DNA from: CAVSMC01 sp963728935
Lineage (GTDB): Bacteria > Pseudomonadota > Gammaproteobacteria > Burkholderiales > Casimicrobiaceae
DNA: 64,000 bases
Reading direction: 5' to 3'
NCBI GenBank assembly: GCA_963728935.1
Contig: CAVSMC010000008.1
Coordinates: forward strand, 124,001-188,000
The notes below the pieces were generated by a model that saw only the letters and a program-made list of their open reading frames with translations, had not been told where the DNA came from and ran no database searches. This document shows, piece after piece, positions 25,555 to 33,755 of this stretch; position 1 is the stretch's first letter, and each line of letters begins with the position of its first letter. A program made the position numbers and the translations under genes.

Positions 25555-27063
25555 TCACGCTGTTTCCTCCTGAAACACGTCCTCGCGCTTCTTGCGCATG
25601 TTCGGCAACACGATCAGCAGCAGCAGGCCGGCGGCGATCGCCAGCATCGCTGCCGACAGCGGTCGAGTGAAGAAGACCGTCGGATCGCCGCGCGACAGCA
25701 GCAGCGCGCGGCGCAGGTTCTCTTCCATCAGCGGACCGAGAACGAAACCGAGGAGCAGCGGCGCCGGCTCGCAGTCGAGCTTCGAGAAGACGACGCCGAG
25801 CAGGCCGAAGAACGCCGTCATCTGCACGTCGAAACTCGTGTTGTTGACGCTGTAGACGCCAATTGCGCAGAACAACAGGATCGCCGGATAAAGCATCCGA
25901 TAGGGGACCTGCAACAGCTTGACCCATATGCCGATCATCGGAAGATTCAGCACGACCAGCATGAGGTTGCCGATCCACATCGATGCGATCAATCCCCAGA
26001 AAAGGCTCGGGTTGCTCGTCATCACCTGCGGTCCGGGCTGGATGTTGTGGATCGTCATCGCGCCGACCATCAGCGCCATCACCGCGTTCTCGGGGATACC
26101 GAGCGTGAGCAGCGGAATGAATGACGTTTGCGCGCCGGCATTGTTGGCCGACTCGGGACCCGCTACGCCCTGGATCGCTCCCTTGCCGAAGCGGGTCGGG
26201 TCGTCCGCGATCTTCTTCTCGAGCGTGTACGAAGCGAACGACGACAGCATCGCGCCGCCGCCCGGCAGAACACCCAATATCGAGCCGAGGCCCGTGCCGC
26301 GCAGCACTGCCGGCCATGCCTGCCGGAATTGATCCTTGGTGAGCCAAAGACCCTTCACCTTGGTCGAGACGATCTCGCGTTTTTCCTTCGATTCAACGTT
26401 CGTGATGATCTCGGCGAATCCGAACAGTCCCATGGCAACGACGACGACGCCGATGCCGTCGGTGAGCTCGGGAATGCCGAACGCAAAGCGCGCCGCGCCC
26501 GAATTGACGTCGGTTCCGACGATGCCGAGAAGCAGACCGAGGATGATCATCGCGATCGCCTTGACCAGCGACCCATGTGCGAGCACGACGGCGCCCAGAA
26601 GCCCGAGCACCATCAACGAGAAGTATTCGGCCGGCCCGAACTTGAGCGCGAGCTCCGATAATGGCAACGAAACCGCGGCGACCATGATCTGCGCCACCGA
26701 TCCCGCGAAGAACGATCCGAGCGCGGCGACCGCGAGCGCCGCGCCGGCGTGCCCCTGGCGCGCCATCTGGTGCCCGTCGAGACAAGTGACGACCGACGAA
26801 GCTTCGCCGGGCATGTTGACGAGGATCGCCGTCGTCGAACCGCCGTACTGCGCGCCGTAGTAGATGCCGGCGAGCATGATCAGCGCAGATACGGGCTGCA
26901 ACGCGTACGTCGTCGGCAGCAGCATCGCGATCGTCGCCACCGGGCCGATTCCAGGCAGCACCCCGATCAGCGTCCCGAGCACGACGCCTACCAGCGCGTA
27001 CAGCAGATTAACCGGCGTGAGCGCAACGCTGAATCCGAGAGCCAGATGCGAGAAAAGCTCCAT
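25555..27063 (-). CDS. tctA: Tripartite tricarboxylate transporter large permease TctA
   Basis: This inner-membrane protein of about 12 segments moves citrate-like acids delivered by a TctC binding protein. It is 502 residues. Two family glycine motifs are present (VLPGIGPVATIAMLLP near residue 38, GSILGVLPGGGAMLSSF near residue 258), plus GVAGPESANNAGAQTSFIPLLTLG near residue 295. It is seven bases downstream of tctB. No TctC is encoded in the window, so the binding protein is elsewhere. Confidence 0.93.
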   Translation of the reverse strand: MELFSHLALGFSVALTPVNLLYALVGVVLGTLIGVLPGIGPVATIAMLLPTTYALQPVSALIMLAGIYYGAQYGGSTTAILVNMPGEASSVVTCLDGHQMARQGHAGAALAVAALGSFFAGSVAQIMVAAVSLPLSELALKFGPAEYFSLMVLGLLGAVVLAHGSLVKAIAMIILGLLLGIVGTDVNSGAARFAFGIPELTDGIGVVVVAMGLFGFAEIITNVESKEKREIVSTKVKGLWLTKDQFRQAWPAVLRGTGLGSILGVLPGGGAMLSSFASYTLEKKIADDPTRFGKGAIQGVAGPESANNAGAQTSFIPLLTLGIPENAVMALMVGAMTIHNIQPGPQVMTSNPSLFWGLIASMWIGNLMLVVLNLPMIGIWVKLLQVPYRMLYPAILLFCAIGVYSVNNTSFDVQMTAFFGLLGVVFSKLDCEPAPLLLGFVLGPLMEENLRRALLLSRGDPTVFFTRPLSAAMLAIAAGLLLLIVLPNMRKKREDVFQEETA

Positions 27064-27069
27064 CGCGCG

Positions 27070-27522
27070 TCACTGCGACCACGGCCAGATCGGCAGTTGC
27101 AGCTTGAGGCCGATCACGAACACACCGACGGCAAGCGCTGCAAGCACTGCGCCTGCGATCACCGATTCCCGTGGCCGGAACTCGTGGCTCGCCGCGCTCG
27201 AGCCGACGATCAGGGCGACCGTGGACAGCGCGACGCCGACGAAATCGACGATCAGGCCGAACACAACGACGCTCCCGAGCACGACGAGCGTCGGGCGCAG
27301 CGGCCATCGCGGCAACGGCGCGCCCTGCAGTCGCAGCGCCCGCAGCGCGACAATGGCGCCCAGCACGATGAGCAGGATGCCGAGAATGCGCGGGAAGTAG
27401 CCGGGACCCATCCGCGCCGCGGTGCCGAGCGGATAGTTCGCCGAGATCACGATGGCGGCGATGCCGATCGCGATGAACATCAGGCCCGCGACGAAATCCT
27501 TAGGATGGCGAACGTACGCCAT
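27070..27522 (-). CDS. tctB: Tripartite tricarboxylate transporter small subunit TctB
   Basis: The product is 150 residues with four hydrophobic helices. ATG 27522 has GGAGAG upstream and is preferred over an earlier in-frame start. The N-terminus has the TctB pattern (DFVAGLMFIAIGIAAIVIS, then GPGYFPRILGILLIVLG). It forms the membrane complex with TctA. Confidence 0.88.
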   Translation of the reverse strand: MAYVRHPKDFVAGLMFIAIGIAAIVISANYPLGTAARMGPGYFPRILGILLIVLGAIVALRALRLQGAPLPRWPLRPTLVVLGSVVVFGLIVDFVGVALSTVALIVGSSAASHEFRPRESVIAGAVLAALAVGVFVIGLKLQLPIWPWSQ

Positions 27523-27725
27523 GGACTCTCTCCTCGAGCGACGCACCCGGCATTCGCCTCTTGCGGGCGCTCACCACGATGGATCCGCTCGCCGCCGGGC
27601 CGGCGCGCCGCGTGAAGCATAGCATCGAACGCATCGCCGCCTTGCGGCTCGCGCTATGTCGAAAAGACAGGAGGGCAGACGTCGCCGCCTGCCCTCCATC
27701 GTTGGCACCTAACCGGCGCGTACGG

Positions 27726-28559
27726 TCAAAGTCCCGCCTTGTTGCGCAGGTCCTTGAAGTACGCGTCGAGCACCTGGCTCTGCATGCGCTGCGCGAGCTG
27801 CGGCTTCACCTCGTCGAACGACGGTACCTTCGCGTCGCGGACGTCGTCGAGCCTGATCACGTGCCAGCCGAACTGCGTCTGCACCGGCTGCGCGGTGAAT
27901 TTGCCCTTCTCGAGCTTGACCATCGCTTCGGAGAACGGCTTGACGAAGTTCGCTGGCGCGTTCCAGTCCAGATCGCCGCCGTTCGCCTTCGAGCCCGGGT
28001 CCTTCGAGCGCTCGGCGAGCTTCTCGAACTTTTCGCCCTTCTGGAGCGCAGCGATGATTTCCTTCGCTTCGTCCTCCTTCTCGACCAGGATGTGGCGGAC
28101 CTTGTACTCCTTGTCGCCGATCTGGCCCTTGATCGTGTCGTATTCCTTGCGCAGCGTCGCGTCCGGAATCGGATTGGACTTCATCCAGTCGGCGACGTAG
28201 GCGCGCACGAGCGCCGTCTGGGCCGTGAGGTCCATTTGCGCCTTGATCTCGGGATCCTTGTCCATGCCCTTCTTCTTCGCTTCGCGGACCAGGAGCTCGC
28301 GCGTATTGAGCTCTTCGCGAATTGCGTTACGCACCTCGGGCGAATCGGGCTGACCCTGCGCCAGGCGCTCCTTCAGCAGCACGTCGTAGTAAGCCTTCGG
28401 GTACAGCTCCTTGCTGCCGGTGGCGGGCGCCGCGGCGGCCTTCGCGGGCGCCGCCGTCTTGGGAGGCGCCTTGTCCTTCGCGTCCTGCGCGAATGCCGCG
28501 GACGCCGGCAGCGCGGCGAGCACGGCCGCAGCAACGGCAATGAGGGTACGTTCAAACAT
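27726..28559 (-). CDS. Parvulin-type peptidyl-prolyl isomerase (PpiC/PrsA-like)
   Basis: This is a periplasmic folding catalyst of 277 residues. It has a signal peptide (VAAAVLAALPASAAFA), an Ala/Pro/Lys-rich linker and a SurA-like helical chaperone region. The rotamase domain (VRHILVEKEDEAKEII, LAERSKDPGSKANGGDLDW, GWHVIRLDDV) spans residues 145-245. The gene order PPIase-bolA-yciB on one strand is common in betaproteobacteria. Confidence 0.9.
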   Translation of the reverse strand: MFERTLIAVAAAVLAALPASAAFAQDAKDKAPPKTAAPAKAAAAPATGSKELYPKAYYDVLLKERLAQGQPDSPEVRNAIREELNTRELLVREAKKKGMDKDPEIKAQMDLTAQTALVRAYVADWMKSNPIPDATLRKEYDTIKGQIGDKEYKVRHILVEKEDEAKEIIAALQKGEKFEKLAERSKDPGSKANGGDLDWNAPANFVKPFSEAMVKLEKGKFTAQPVQTQFGWHVIRLDDVRDAKVPSFDEVKPQLAQRMQSQVLDAYFKDLRNKAGL

Positions 28560-28564
28560 CGTGG

Positions 28565-28873
28565 TCAGTCCTTTTTCGGTTGGTTTGGGGGTGGGAATTC
28601 TTCCGGAGTCAGCGCCCGAATCGAGAGCGCGTGAATCGGGTTGGGGAACAGATCGGCAAGCTCCCGCATCACCCGCTGGTGCCGCGCGAGGCGCGACAGG
28701 CCGGAAAACGCATCGGACACGATCAACAGCGAAAAGTGCCCGCCGCCGCCGGCGGCGCCCTCATGTCCGACGTGCTGCGCGCTGTCGTCGATGATCTCCA
28801 AGGCCTTCGGCGCGAGGGTCGCGAGGCGAGCCCTCAACGTCGCCGGAACGCCGGTGGCGGCGGCGATCGTCAC
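28565..28873 (-). CDS. bolA: BolA family protein
   Basis: The product is 102 residues from a GTG that overlaps the yciB stop (GTGA), so it is translationally coupled. It has a class II KH-like fold with HVGHEGAAGGGGHFSLLIVS near residue 34, FSGLSRLARHQRV and HALSIRAL. BolA proteins bind glutaredoxin and Fe-S clusters and influence cell shape and stress responses. A longer frame start at 29308 runs over yciB in another frame and is rejected. Confidence 0.9.
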   Translation of the reverse strand: MTIAAATGVPATLRARLATLAPKALEIIDDSAQHVGHEGAAGGGGHFSLLIVSDAFSGLSRLARHQRVMRELADLFPNPIHALSIRALTPEEFPPPNQPKKD

Positions 28874-29421
28874 GGCGACGTCTTCTCGCGCGCGGCGTCG
28901 TCGGGCATGTGCCGCGCGAGCCAGACGCCTTGCAGCAGCGCGAAGGCGAGGAACAGAGCGATGGCGCCCCAGACCTTGAACGTGACCCACGTGTCGGTCG
29001 CAAAATGGAACGCGACATACCAGTTCGCCACGGCCATCGCGGCGAAGAACCCGGTCCAGGCCCACGTGAGGCGCGCCCAGACGAGCGTCGGCAACTCGAT
29101 GCCCTGCATCACATGCGCGAGCAGGTTGCGTCCGAACGCAAGCCGTCCGCCGGCGAGAATCAACGCGAACAGCGCGTAGAGCACCGTGGGCTTCCATTTG
29201 ATGAACGTCTCGTCCTGCAGCACGAGCGTCGCGCCGCCGAAGACGGCGATGATCGCGAGCGACAGCCAGTGGACGATGGCGACCTTGCCGCGCTTCCAGC
29301 GAAACCACGCGATCTGCACGACCGAGGCGACCATCGCGATCGCCGTCGCGACGTAAATCCCCTGCAACTTGAAGGCAACGAAGAAGAGGAGGAGAGGGAA
29401 GTAATCGGCAAGAAGCTGCAT
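28870..29421 (-). CDS. yciB: Inner-membrane septation protein A
   Basis: YciB/IspZ is a five-helix inner-membrane protein linked to cell-envelope synthesis and division. It is 183 residues. Family marks are the N-terminal LLADYFPLLLFFVAFK, DETFIKWKPTVLYALFA near residue 75 and the C-terminal WVTFKVWGAIALFLAF. It is coupled to bolA. Confidence 0.93.
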   Translation of the reverse strand: MQLLADYFPLLLFFVAFKLQGIYVATAIAMVASVVQIAWFRWKRGKVAIVHWLSLAIIAVFGGATLVLQDETFIKWKPTVLYALFALILAGGRLAFGRNLLAHVMQGIELPTLVWARLTWAWTGFFAAMAVANWYVAFHFATDTWVTFKVWGAIALFLAFALLQGVWLARHMPDDAAREKTSP

Positions 29422-29499
29422 CAGGGCGCTGGCAGGGCTTAACAGGCGATTATACCGCGTCGGCCCGGGCGCCCGACGCCGACCTGGCCGCCCGGAGAG

Positions 29500-30105
29500 T
29501 CAGGCGAGCGGGCGGGCCGTCGCGTGCGCGATCCGCAGTCGCGGACCGGCCAGCCGGGCAAGCCGCGTCCAGGCAAACGCCGGACCGGGATCGGTCTTGC
29601 GTCCGGGCGCGATGTCGCTGTGCCCGACGATATCGGCGATCGGATACCGACGCACGAGCGCCCGCACGAGGCGCGTAAGCATTGCGTACTGCGCGCTCGT
29701 GTACGGCGTGTCGTCGGCGCCTTCGACCTCCACGCCGATCGAAAAATCGTTGCAACGCTCGCGCCCTCGCCACGACGATGCGCCGGCATGCCATGCGCGT
29801 TCACCGCAGGCGACGAACTGAACGAGCTCACCGTCGCGGCGGACCAGGAAATGCGCCGACACGCGAAGCGTCGCGATCGCGGCGAACGACGGGTGCGCGG
29901 TCGGATCGAGGCGATTGGTGAACAGGCGCTCGATCGAATCGCCGCCAAACGTGCCCGGCGGCAACGAGATGCCGTGGACGACGAGTAACGTGACGTCTTC
30001 GTCCGGCGGACGCGCGTCGCAGTTGGGCGAAGGCGCCCAGCGTGAGAAGTTGGCGCGGCCTGCCGCGTCGATCGCAAGCGAGCGCGCGCGAGAGCGAGAG
30101 CCCAT
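29500..30105 (-). CDS. ampD: 1,6-anhydro-N-acetylmuramyl-L-alanine amidase AmpD
   Basis: AmpD trims anhydro-muropeptides in cytoplasmic peptidoglycan recycling. ATG 30105 gives 201 residues. Zinc and catalytic residues are visible in LLVVHGISLPPGTFGG near residue 42, AWHAGASSWRGRERCND near residue 110, and GHSDIAPGRKTDPG near residue 166. No ampE or ampR is seen nearby. Confidence 0.9.
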   Translation of the reverse strand: MGSRSRARSLAIDAAGRANFSRWAPSPNCDARPPDEDVTLLVVHGISLPPGTFGGDSIERLFTNRLDPTAHPSFAAIATLRVSAHFLVRRDGELVQFVACGERAWHAGASSWRGRERCNDFSIGVEVEGADDTPYTSAQYAMLTRLVRALVRRYPIADIVGHSDIAPGRKTDPGPAFAWTRLARLAGPRLRIAHATARPLA

Positions 30106-30119
30106 CGTGCTGCCCGCGG

Positions 30120-30470
30120 TCACTTCCGATAATGCGGCTGGTAGAGCTGGACCTTGAAGCCGCCGGGCACCTTGAAGTAGGTAACGAGACCGTATCCATG
30201 GTCGTCGGGCTCGTTGACGAACTCGACGCCTCGCGTGCGCAGCTCGCGCATCGTGGCGACGATGTCGTCGCAATAGAACGAGATATCGGCGGTTCCCGAA
30301 GCGACGTCGGAATCCTCTGTCGGATGCACGCCGAGGTCGGCCTCGGGGGCATCGAAGATCAGCCAACCGCCTCCGACATCGGTTCCTTCGAGGCCGAGCT
30401 TGTCCCGCAGAAAGGCGCGAAGCTCGGCGGCCTCGGACGAGTAGAACATCGCATGCATGCCACGGATCAC
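30120..30470 (-). CDS. VOC superfamily (glyoxalase-like) protein
   Basis: The product is 116 residues. GTG 30470 has GAGGA five bases upstream and is preferred. The betaalphabetabetabeta fold is recognisable: an N-terminal FYSSEAAELRAFLRDKLGL, EADLGVHP, ISFYCDD and a C-terminal GYGLVTYFKVPGGFKVQLYQ. The C-terminal half resembles lyase-type glyoxalases. The substrate is unknown. Confidence 0.75.
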   Translation of the reverse strand: MIRGMHAMFYSSEAAELRAFLRDKLGLEGTDVGGGWLIFDAPEADLGVHPTEDSDVASGTADISFYCDDIVATMRELRTRGVEFVNEPDDHGYGLVTYFKVPGGFKVQLYQPHYRK

Positions 30471-30502
30471 TTGATTCCTCGCTGTGTGGTGTCGTGCGGG
30501 CG

Positions 30503-31045
30503 TCAATACGGCTCGAAGCCGACGCCGTGTTTGCGCAGCATCGTGACGATGAAGCGCTTCCAGACGCCATCGGGCGACCAGATCCTCGCCACCGCGTCGT
30601 ACGCGTGCTCGGGATTCTCCTTCAGCGCGATCACGCGATAGAGGAACACGAGGGACGAGGCGCGCATGTTGATCTGGCAGTGAACGAGCACCTTGCGATC
30701 GGCGAGAGCGCCGAGCACCGCGGCGAACGCCTCGTAGTCCCGTTCGGTCGGCCCGTCGAAGCTGATCGGGATGTTGGCGTACACGAGACCTTGGCGGCCG
30801 ACGATGACGGCTTCATCGCGCACCGCGTCATGCACGGTCGGCGGCGCGAGGTATATCACGGCCTGGAAGCCCTGCGACCCGAGCGCGGCCAGCGTCTGCG
30901 CCGGCGGCTGGCCCGAAGTAATGAGTCGCTGCGTGATCGCGACGACGTTCGGCGCGGACAGTGCCGGCGTGTCGGGTGTCGCCGCGGACGCGCCGCAGCC
31001 GGCAAGCGCCACCGCCGACGCAAGCACGAGCTTCCGGCTTCGCAT
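30503..31045 (-). CDS. Tyrosine-phosphatase-like lipoprotein
   Basis: ATG 31045 has GAGG at ideal spacing; an ATG two codons upstream is too close to it. The product is about 180 residues. A lipobox-like SAVALAGCG suggests lipidation. The core is a cysteine-dependent phosphatase: signature HCQINMRAS (HCx5R) near residue 120 and a general-acid loop region around FDGPTERD. It resembles the beta-lactamase-hydrolase-like/DSP phosphatase family. Targets are unknown. Confidence 0.75.
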   Translation of the reverse strand: MRSRKLVLASAVALAGCGASAATPDTPALSAPNVVAITQRLITSGQPPAQTLAALGSQGFQAVIYLAPPTVHDAVRDEAVIVGRQGLVYANIPISFDGPTERDYEAFAAVLGALADRKVLVHCQINMRASSLVFLYRVIALKENPEHAYDAVARIWSPDGVWKRFIVTMLRKHGVGFEPY

Positions 31046-31085
31046 CGTCATGCCTCGCGCGGGTTGCGGCATCGTACCGCGCATA

Positions 31086-31529
31086 TCACTTGAAGCTGAT
31101 TTCCTGCAGCGTCTTTTCGCCGACGATCTCCCTCACTTCGGTCCGCTTCACCATCGTCTGCATTTGCTTTTCTTCGGAGCCGACGAGCTTCAGGGCGAGC
31201 GCGTCGAACTTGTCCGACAAGCCGTCGAACGCGGCCCAGTTCTTGTATTCGATCATCAGCATCAGATCCCAGTCGTCGCGATTCGACGACGACCCTGTGA
31301 GCATCTTTTCCGAAACGATCAGCCCTTGCTTCTTCGCCTCGTCCATCAGCTTCTTGCGCTGCGTCGACAAGTCGCGCATGTACGAGTCGAACATTCCCGG
31401 TCTGACCTTGATGAACGTGACCGTCCAGACTGTTCCTTCCTTGTACGCCTTGTCTTGAGCGATGCTCGCTTGGGCAAATGCAGCAAGAACCGCGAGCGTG
31501 AGCAGCAGAACCCACTTGGGAAATCGCAT
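31086..31529 (-). CDS. Secreted conserved hypothetical protein
   Basis: The product is about 147 residues from ATG 31529 with GGAG upstream. It has a signal peptide (WVLLLTLAVLAAFAQASIAQ). The mature part resembles a ferredoxin-like dimeric alpha-beta barrel (VWTVTFIKVRPGMFDSYMR, DLMLMIEYKNWAAFDGLSDK). The function is unknown. Confidence 0.7.
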   Translation of the reverse strand: MRFPKWVLLLTLAVLAAFAQASIAQDKAYKEGTVWTVTFIKVRPGMFDSYMRDLSTQRKKLMDEAKKQGLIVSEKMLTGSSSNRDDWDLMLMIEYKNWAAFDGLSDKFDALALKLVGSEEKQMQTMVKRTEVREIVGEKTLQEISFK

Positions 31530-31628
31530 GATCGAGCTCCGTGAGTTGACGCTGTCGACCAAGCGAAGCGAGCGCTCCGCCGCCGACAGCGCGCAACAGA
31601 GCACCGATAGGGGACGGAAACGGATACT

Positions 31629-31994
31629 TCAGCGAACCTCGGCAACGCTGAAGTGCGGGTTTTCGACGATGCTGAAGCGGTTTCCGAACGGATCTTTCAC
31701 CGCGGCGACCCTGATGCCGTCGCCGACGTCGGTCACCGAGTCGAGTGGCGTCGCACCCAGTTCAAGCAGCCGCGCATATGCCTGCTCGGCGTTTGCGACG
31801 CCCCACAATGCTCGCGCGCCGGCCGTGCTCGGCGTTGCGTCGGGAACGAGCCCGAGCTCGAATCCGCCGACCGAGAAACCCACGTAGAAAGGCCGATCGA
31901 AATAGGCCGGTTGGCCGAGCAGCGACGTGTCCCACTGCTTCGCCGCCTCGAGATCGGGCGCGGGATAGATCGCCGTTCGCAGACCGAGAATCAT
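31629..31994 (-). CDS. VOC superfamily protein
   Basis: The product is 121 residues. It has a glyoxalase/bleomycin-resistance fold: TAIYPAPDLEAAKQWDTSLL at the N-terminus, YVGFSVGGFELGL in the middle and a C-terminal VKDPFGNRFSIVENPHF. It is a distinct paralogue from the VOC gene at 30120-30470. No catalytic metal triad can be assigned with confidence. Confidence 0.78.
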   Translation of the reverse strand: MILGLRTAIYPAPDLEAAKQWDTSLLGQPAYFDRPFYVGFSVGGFELGLVPDATPSTAGARALWGVANAEQAYARLLELGATPLDSVTDVGDGIRVAAVKDPFGNRFSIVENPHFSVAEVR

Positions 31995-32072
31995 CGTGGT
32001 ATCTCCCCCGGGGTTCGCAACTGACGGGCGAGATTACTACCGCCCGGGCCGATTTGACAGCGCCGCTATCGC

Positions 32073-32345
32073 CTAGCGACCACCGCGAAGCGCGTAGTAG
32101 ATGACGATGGCGGCGGCGATCAATGCAACGACCAGCCACAAACGTCGGCTCGATCGAGGGACTTCGCCAGGCGCTAGCGTGTTGGTGTTCGTGACGCGCC
32201 CCTCGTCGGACGCTTCGATCGCGTCCTTCGCTTCCTTCAATCCCAGGCCGGTCTGTTGACGCAGCAGCTTGATCGCTTCGATCTTGTTGCCGCGACGCAG
32301 CGCATCGGCGACGTTCACGGGAAGCGGCTCGTTCGGTTCGGGCAT
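32073..32345 (-). CDS. L7/L12 C-terminal-domain-like membrane protein
   Basis: The product is 90 residues from ATG 32345 with GGAG upstream. The first half matches the ribosomal protein L7/L12 C-terminal fold (KIEAIKLLRQQTGLGLKEAKD). The second half is a single transmembrane helix (LWLVVALIAAAIVIYYAL). Such small hybrids occur in proteobacteria without a known role. Confidence 0.72.
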   Translation of the reverse strand: MPEPNEPLPVNVADALRRGNKIEAIKLLRQQTGLGLKEAKDAIEASDEGRVTNTNTLAPGEVPRSSRRLWLVVALIAAAIVIYYALRGGR

Positions 32346-32554
32346 TGTGAGTGCTCCGCGCTGAGGTCCCAATTGTGTTGCCGCCCGGAAGTCGGGAGTG
32401 GACGGTCCATGAAGCGTCATCGGCGGCGCGACGCCGCGCCAGTGCTCGCCCGCGAGCCGTGGTTGAAGCGCATCTCGTCGACACACTTTACACTTGGTTG
32501 AGCACGCGACGGCGCGCGGCGCCGAAGGAAACGCCGAGAACTGCATCCCGCGCA

Positions 32555-32610
32555 ACGGCTTCGCCACCCATTACCAGCATGGACGGCTTCGCCACCCATT
32601 ACCAGCATGT
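32555..32610. repeat. 28-base tandem duplication
   Basis: ACGGCTTCGCCACCCATTAC starts each of two adjacent 28-base units (32555-32582 and 32583-32610), which differ at the last base. It could be slippage or a remnant of a larger repeat. Confidence 0.85.
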
Positions 32611-32693
32611 CTACAGCAGCGCCTCGTTCGGCAGCGCGCCCATCGGTCGCGGGCATCGCGTTTCGCAGGTCCGCTGGCGTGGTGACGGCAAGT

Positions 32694-32737
32694 GCGGATC
32701 AGTTGATCGCCAACTGCTCCGGCCGGTAGCGCGTCGC
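32694..32737 (-). repeat. Diverged copy of the pilR 3' terminus
   Basis: This 44-base segment matches 33751-33794, which encodes the last dozen codons and stop of pilR, with only seven mismatches by eye. It includes an identical CCGGTAGCGC. The two copies lie in the same orientation and bracket the accessory patch. Confidence 0.65.
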
Positions 32738-32782
32738 GGCGTTGTGTGGCTTGCGCGCACCCGGCGAGAGAGACGCCTCAGG

Positions 32783-32956
32783 TCAATCGGCTCCAACACA
32801 CCAATGTGCATTGGGCGGGCGGTTGGGTTGCTTCAGATATCGCTGCTCGATTTGTCGGCGTAAATCCTCGGCCTGACGGATCTCCTCCGTCGACGCGGCG
32901 ACAAAGCGAGGCCAGGCCAAATCGAAACGCGGAGCGCCATCCGACGAAGTGTTCAT
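32783..32956 (-). CDS. Small conserved hypothetical protein ending VGAD
   Basis: The product is about 57 residues. The body FDLAWPRFVAASTEEIRQAE, then LRRQIEQRYL and a terminal WCVGAD, matches my recollection of a short protein family frequent in Burkholderiales, of unknown function. The helical Arg/Gln-rich segment and the WCVGAD end look selected rather than random. The ribosome-binding site is weak. Confidence 0.5.
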   Translation of the reverse strand: MNTSSDGAPRFDLAWPRFVAASTEEIRQAEDLRRQIEQRYLKQPNRPPNAHWCVGAD

Positions 32957-33297
32957 GGGCTGGAGTCTGGACATTCACACCACGCGCGACTATCGGCGTG
33001 CGGCGCGCCGAAGGGTCGGAAAGGGTTGGAAAGGGTTGGTCTACGGTGTAGGAATCGTCCTAGCGACCCGTACGCGCTCGCGCCGCGTGCCGCGCGAGCG
33101 CATTCGTGCCGCGGCGCGACAATGCGGAGTCCGGCCAGTGCGGTTGGCGGTGATGGAACGGGGGGAGCTTCGCTCCGAGTGGGGCGTAAGCGCGTCTACA
33201 TCACCAAGCCCAACGCGCAATCGCATCAGGGCGCAGCGCAGGCCGGTGAAGCCAAGCCCGGTGGTTCGCGCAGCGCGTCCTCAATCGTTGGGCGCGG

Positions 33298-33678
33298 TCA
33301 GCCCGCAGCCGATCCTGGCGCTGTGTGGCCGTCGCCGCGAAGAGCGCGCAAACGAAGGAGCTCCGCTTGCACAAAAGGGGAGAACCCCTGGCGACGCCCG
33401 CGGCGATCGATCAGTAGATCGTCGAGAAGCGCCAGAGTGGCCTGCTCGTCGTGCCATGCATTCGCGATGCGGTTCGCGATGCGCGGTAACGTTTCCATCA
33501 ACTTGTAGGGCTTTGCGGAGTCCGGCAATGATCCCGCCCACCGCTGCGTTGCCGGCAACAACAGGTCGAGAGGTCGCGCCTTGCGATGGTAAGGCAGTGC
33601 CATGCGAGCGTCCGGTGAGCTTGCGGGCCGCCTGTTGCCTGCCACGCGACGGGTCGGCGAGCCGCTAAAGACGGGCAC
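33298..33678 (-). CDS. Small conserved hypothetical protein, possibly degraded
   Basis: The open frame is about 126 residues. The central part (LLPATQRWAGSLPD, YKLMETLPRIANRIANAW, LLDDLLIDRRGRRQGFSP, VQAELLRLRAL) resembles a short conserved family of unknown function in betaproteobacteria. The N-terminal 25 residues are low-complexity, so the true start may be internal. It lies immediately downstream of pilR on the same strand. Confidence 0.5.
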   Translation of the reverse strand: MPVFSGSPTRRVAGNRRPASSPDARMALPYHRKARPLDLLLPATQRWAGSLPDSAKPYKLMETLPRIANRIANAWHDEQATLALLDDLLIDRRGRRQGFSPFVQAELLRLRALRGDGHTAPGSAAG

Positions 33679-33755
33679 CCGTATCTTAGCGCCGCGGCGA
33701 GCGCCTTCGGGCCCGGCGCATCAATCGCTATCCTCGATCGCGGTTCGCGGGCAGA

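Larger units (their letters stand above)
32346..33750. other. Decayed accessory patch
   Basis: About 1.4 kb with no full-size gene. It holds two small reverse-strand frames of recognisable type, a 28-base tandem duplication, a copy of the pilR 3' end and short GGAAAGGGTT iterations (33015-33041). Forward-strand frames such as 32949-33668 are arginine/serine-rich shadows. Confidence 0.55.

Noticed and set aside
23365..26124. A 919-codon forward open frame
   Set aside because: It runs across ggt and tctA on the opposite strand; composition and lack of motifs mark it as a shadow.
28874..29308. N-terminal extension of bolA
   Set aside because: The extension is yciB read in another frame; the GTG overlapping the yciB stop gives a normal-length BolA.
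32457..32475. GGTTGAAGCGC match to an internal pilR site
   Set aside because: It is not collinear with the 32694-32737 copy of the pilR end, so it is probably coincidence.
32949..33668. A 239-codon forward frame in the accessory patch
   Set aside because: It is Ser/Arg/Pro-rich with no ribosome-binding site, and two better-supported small frames lie on the other strand.
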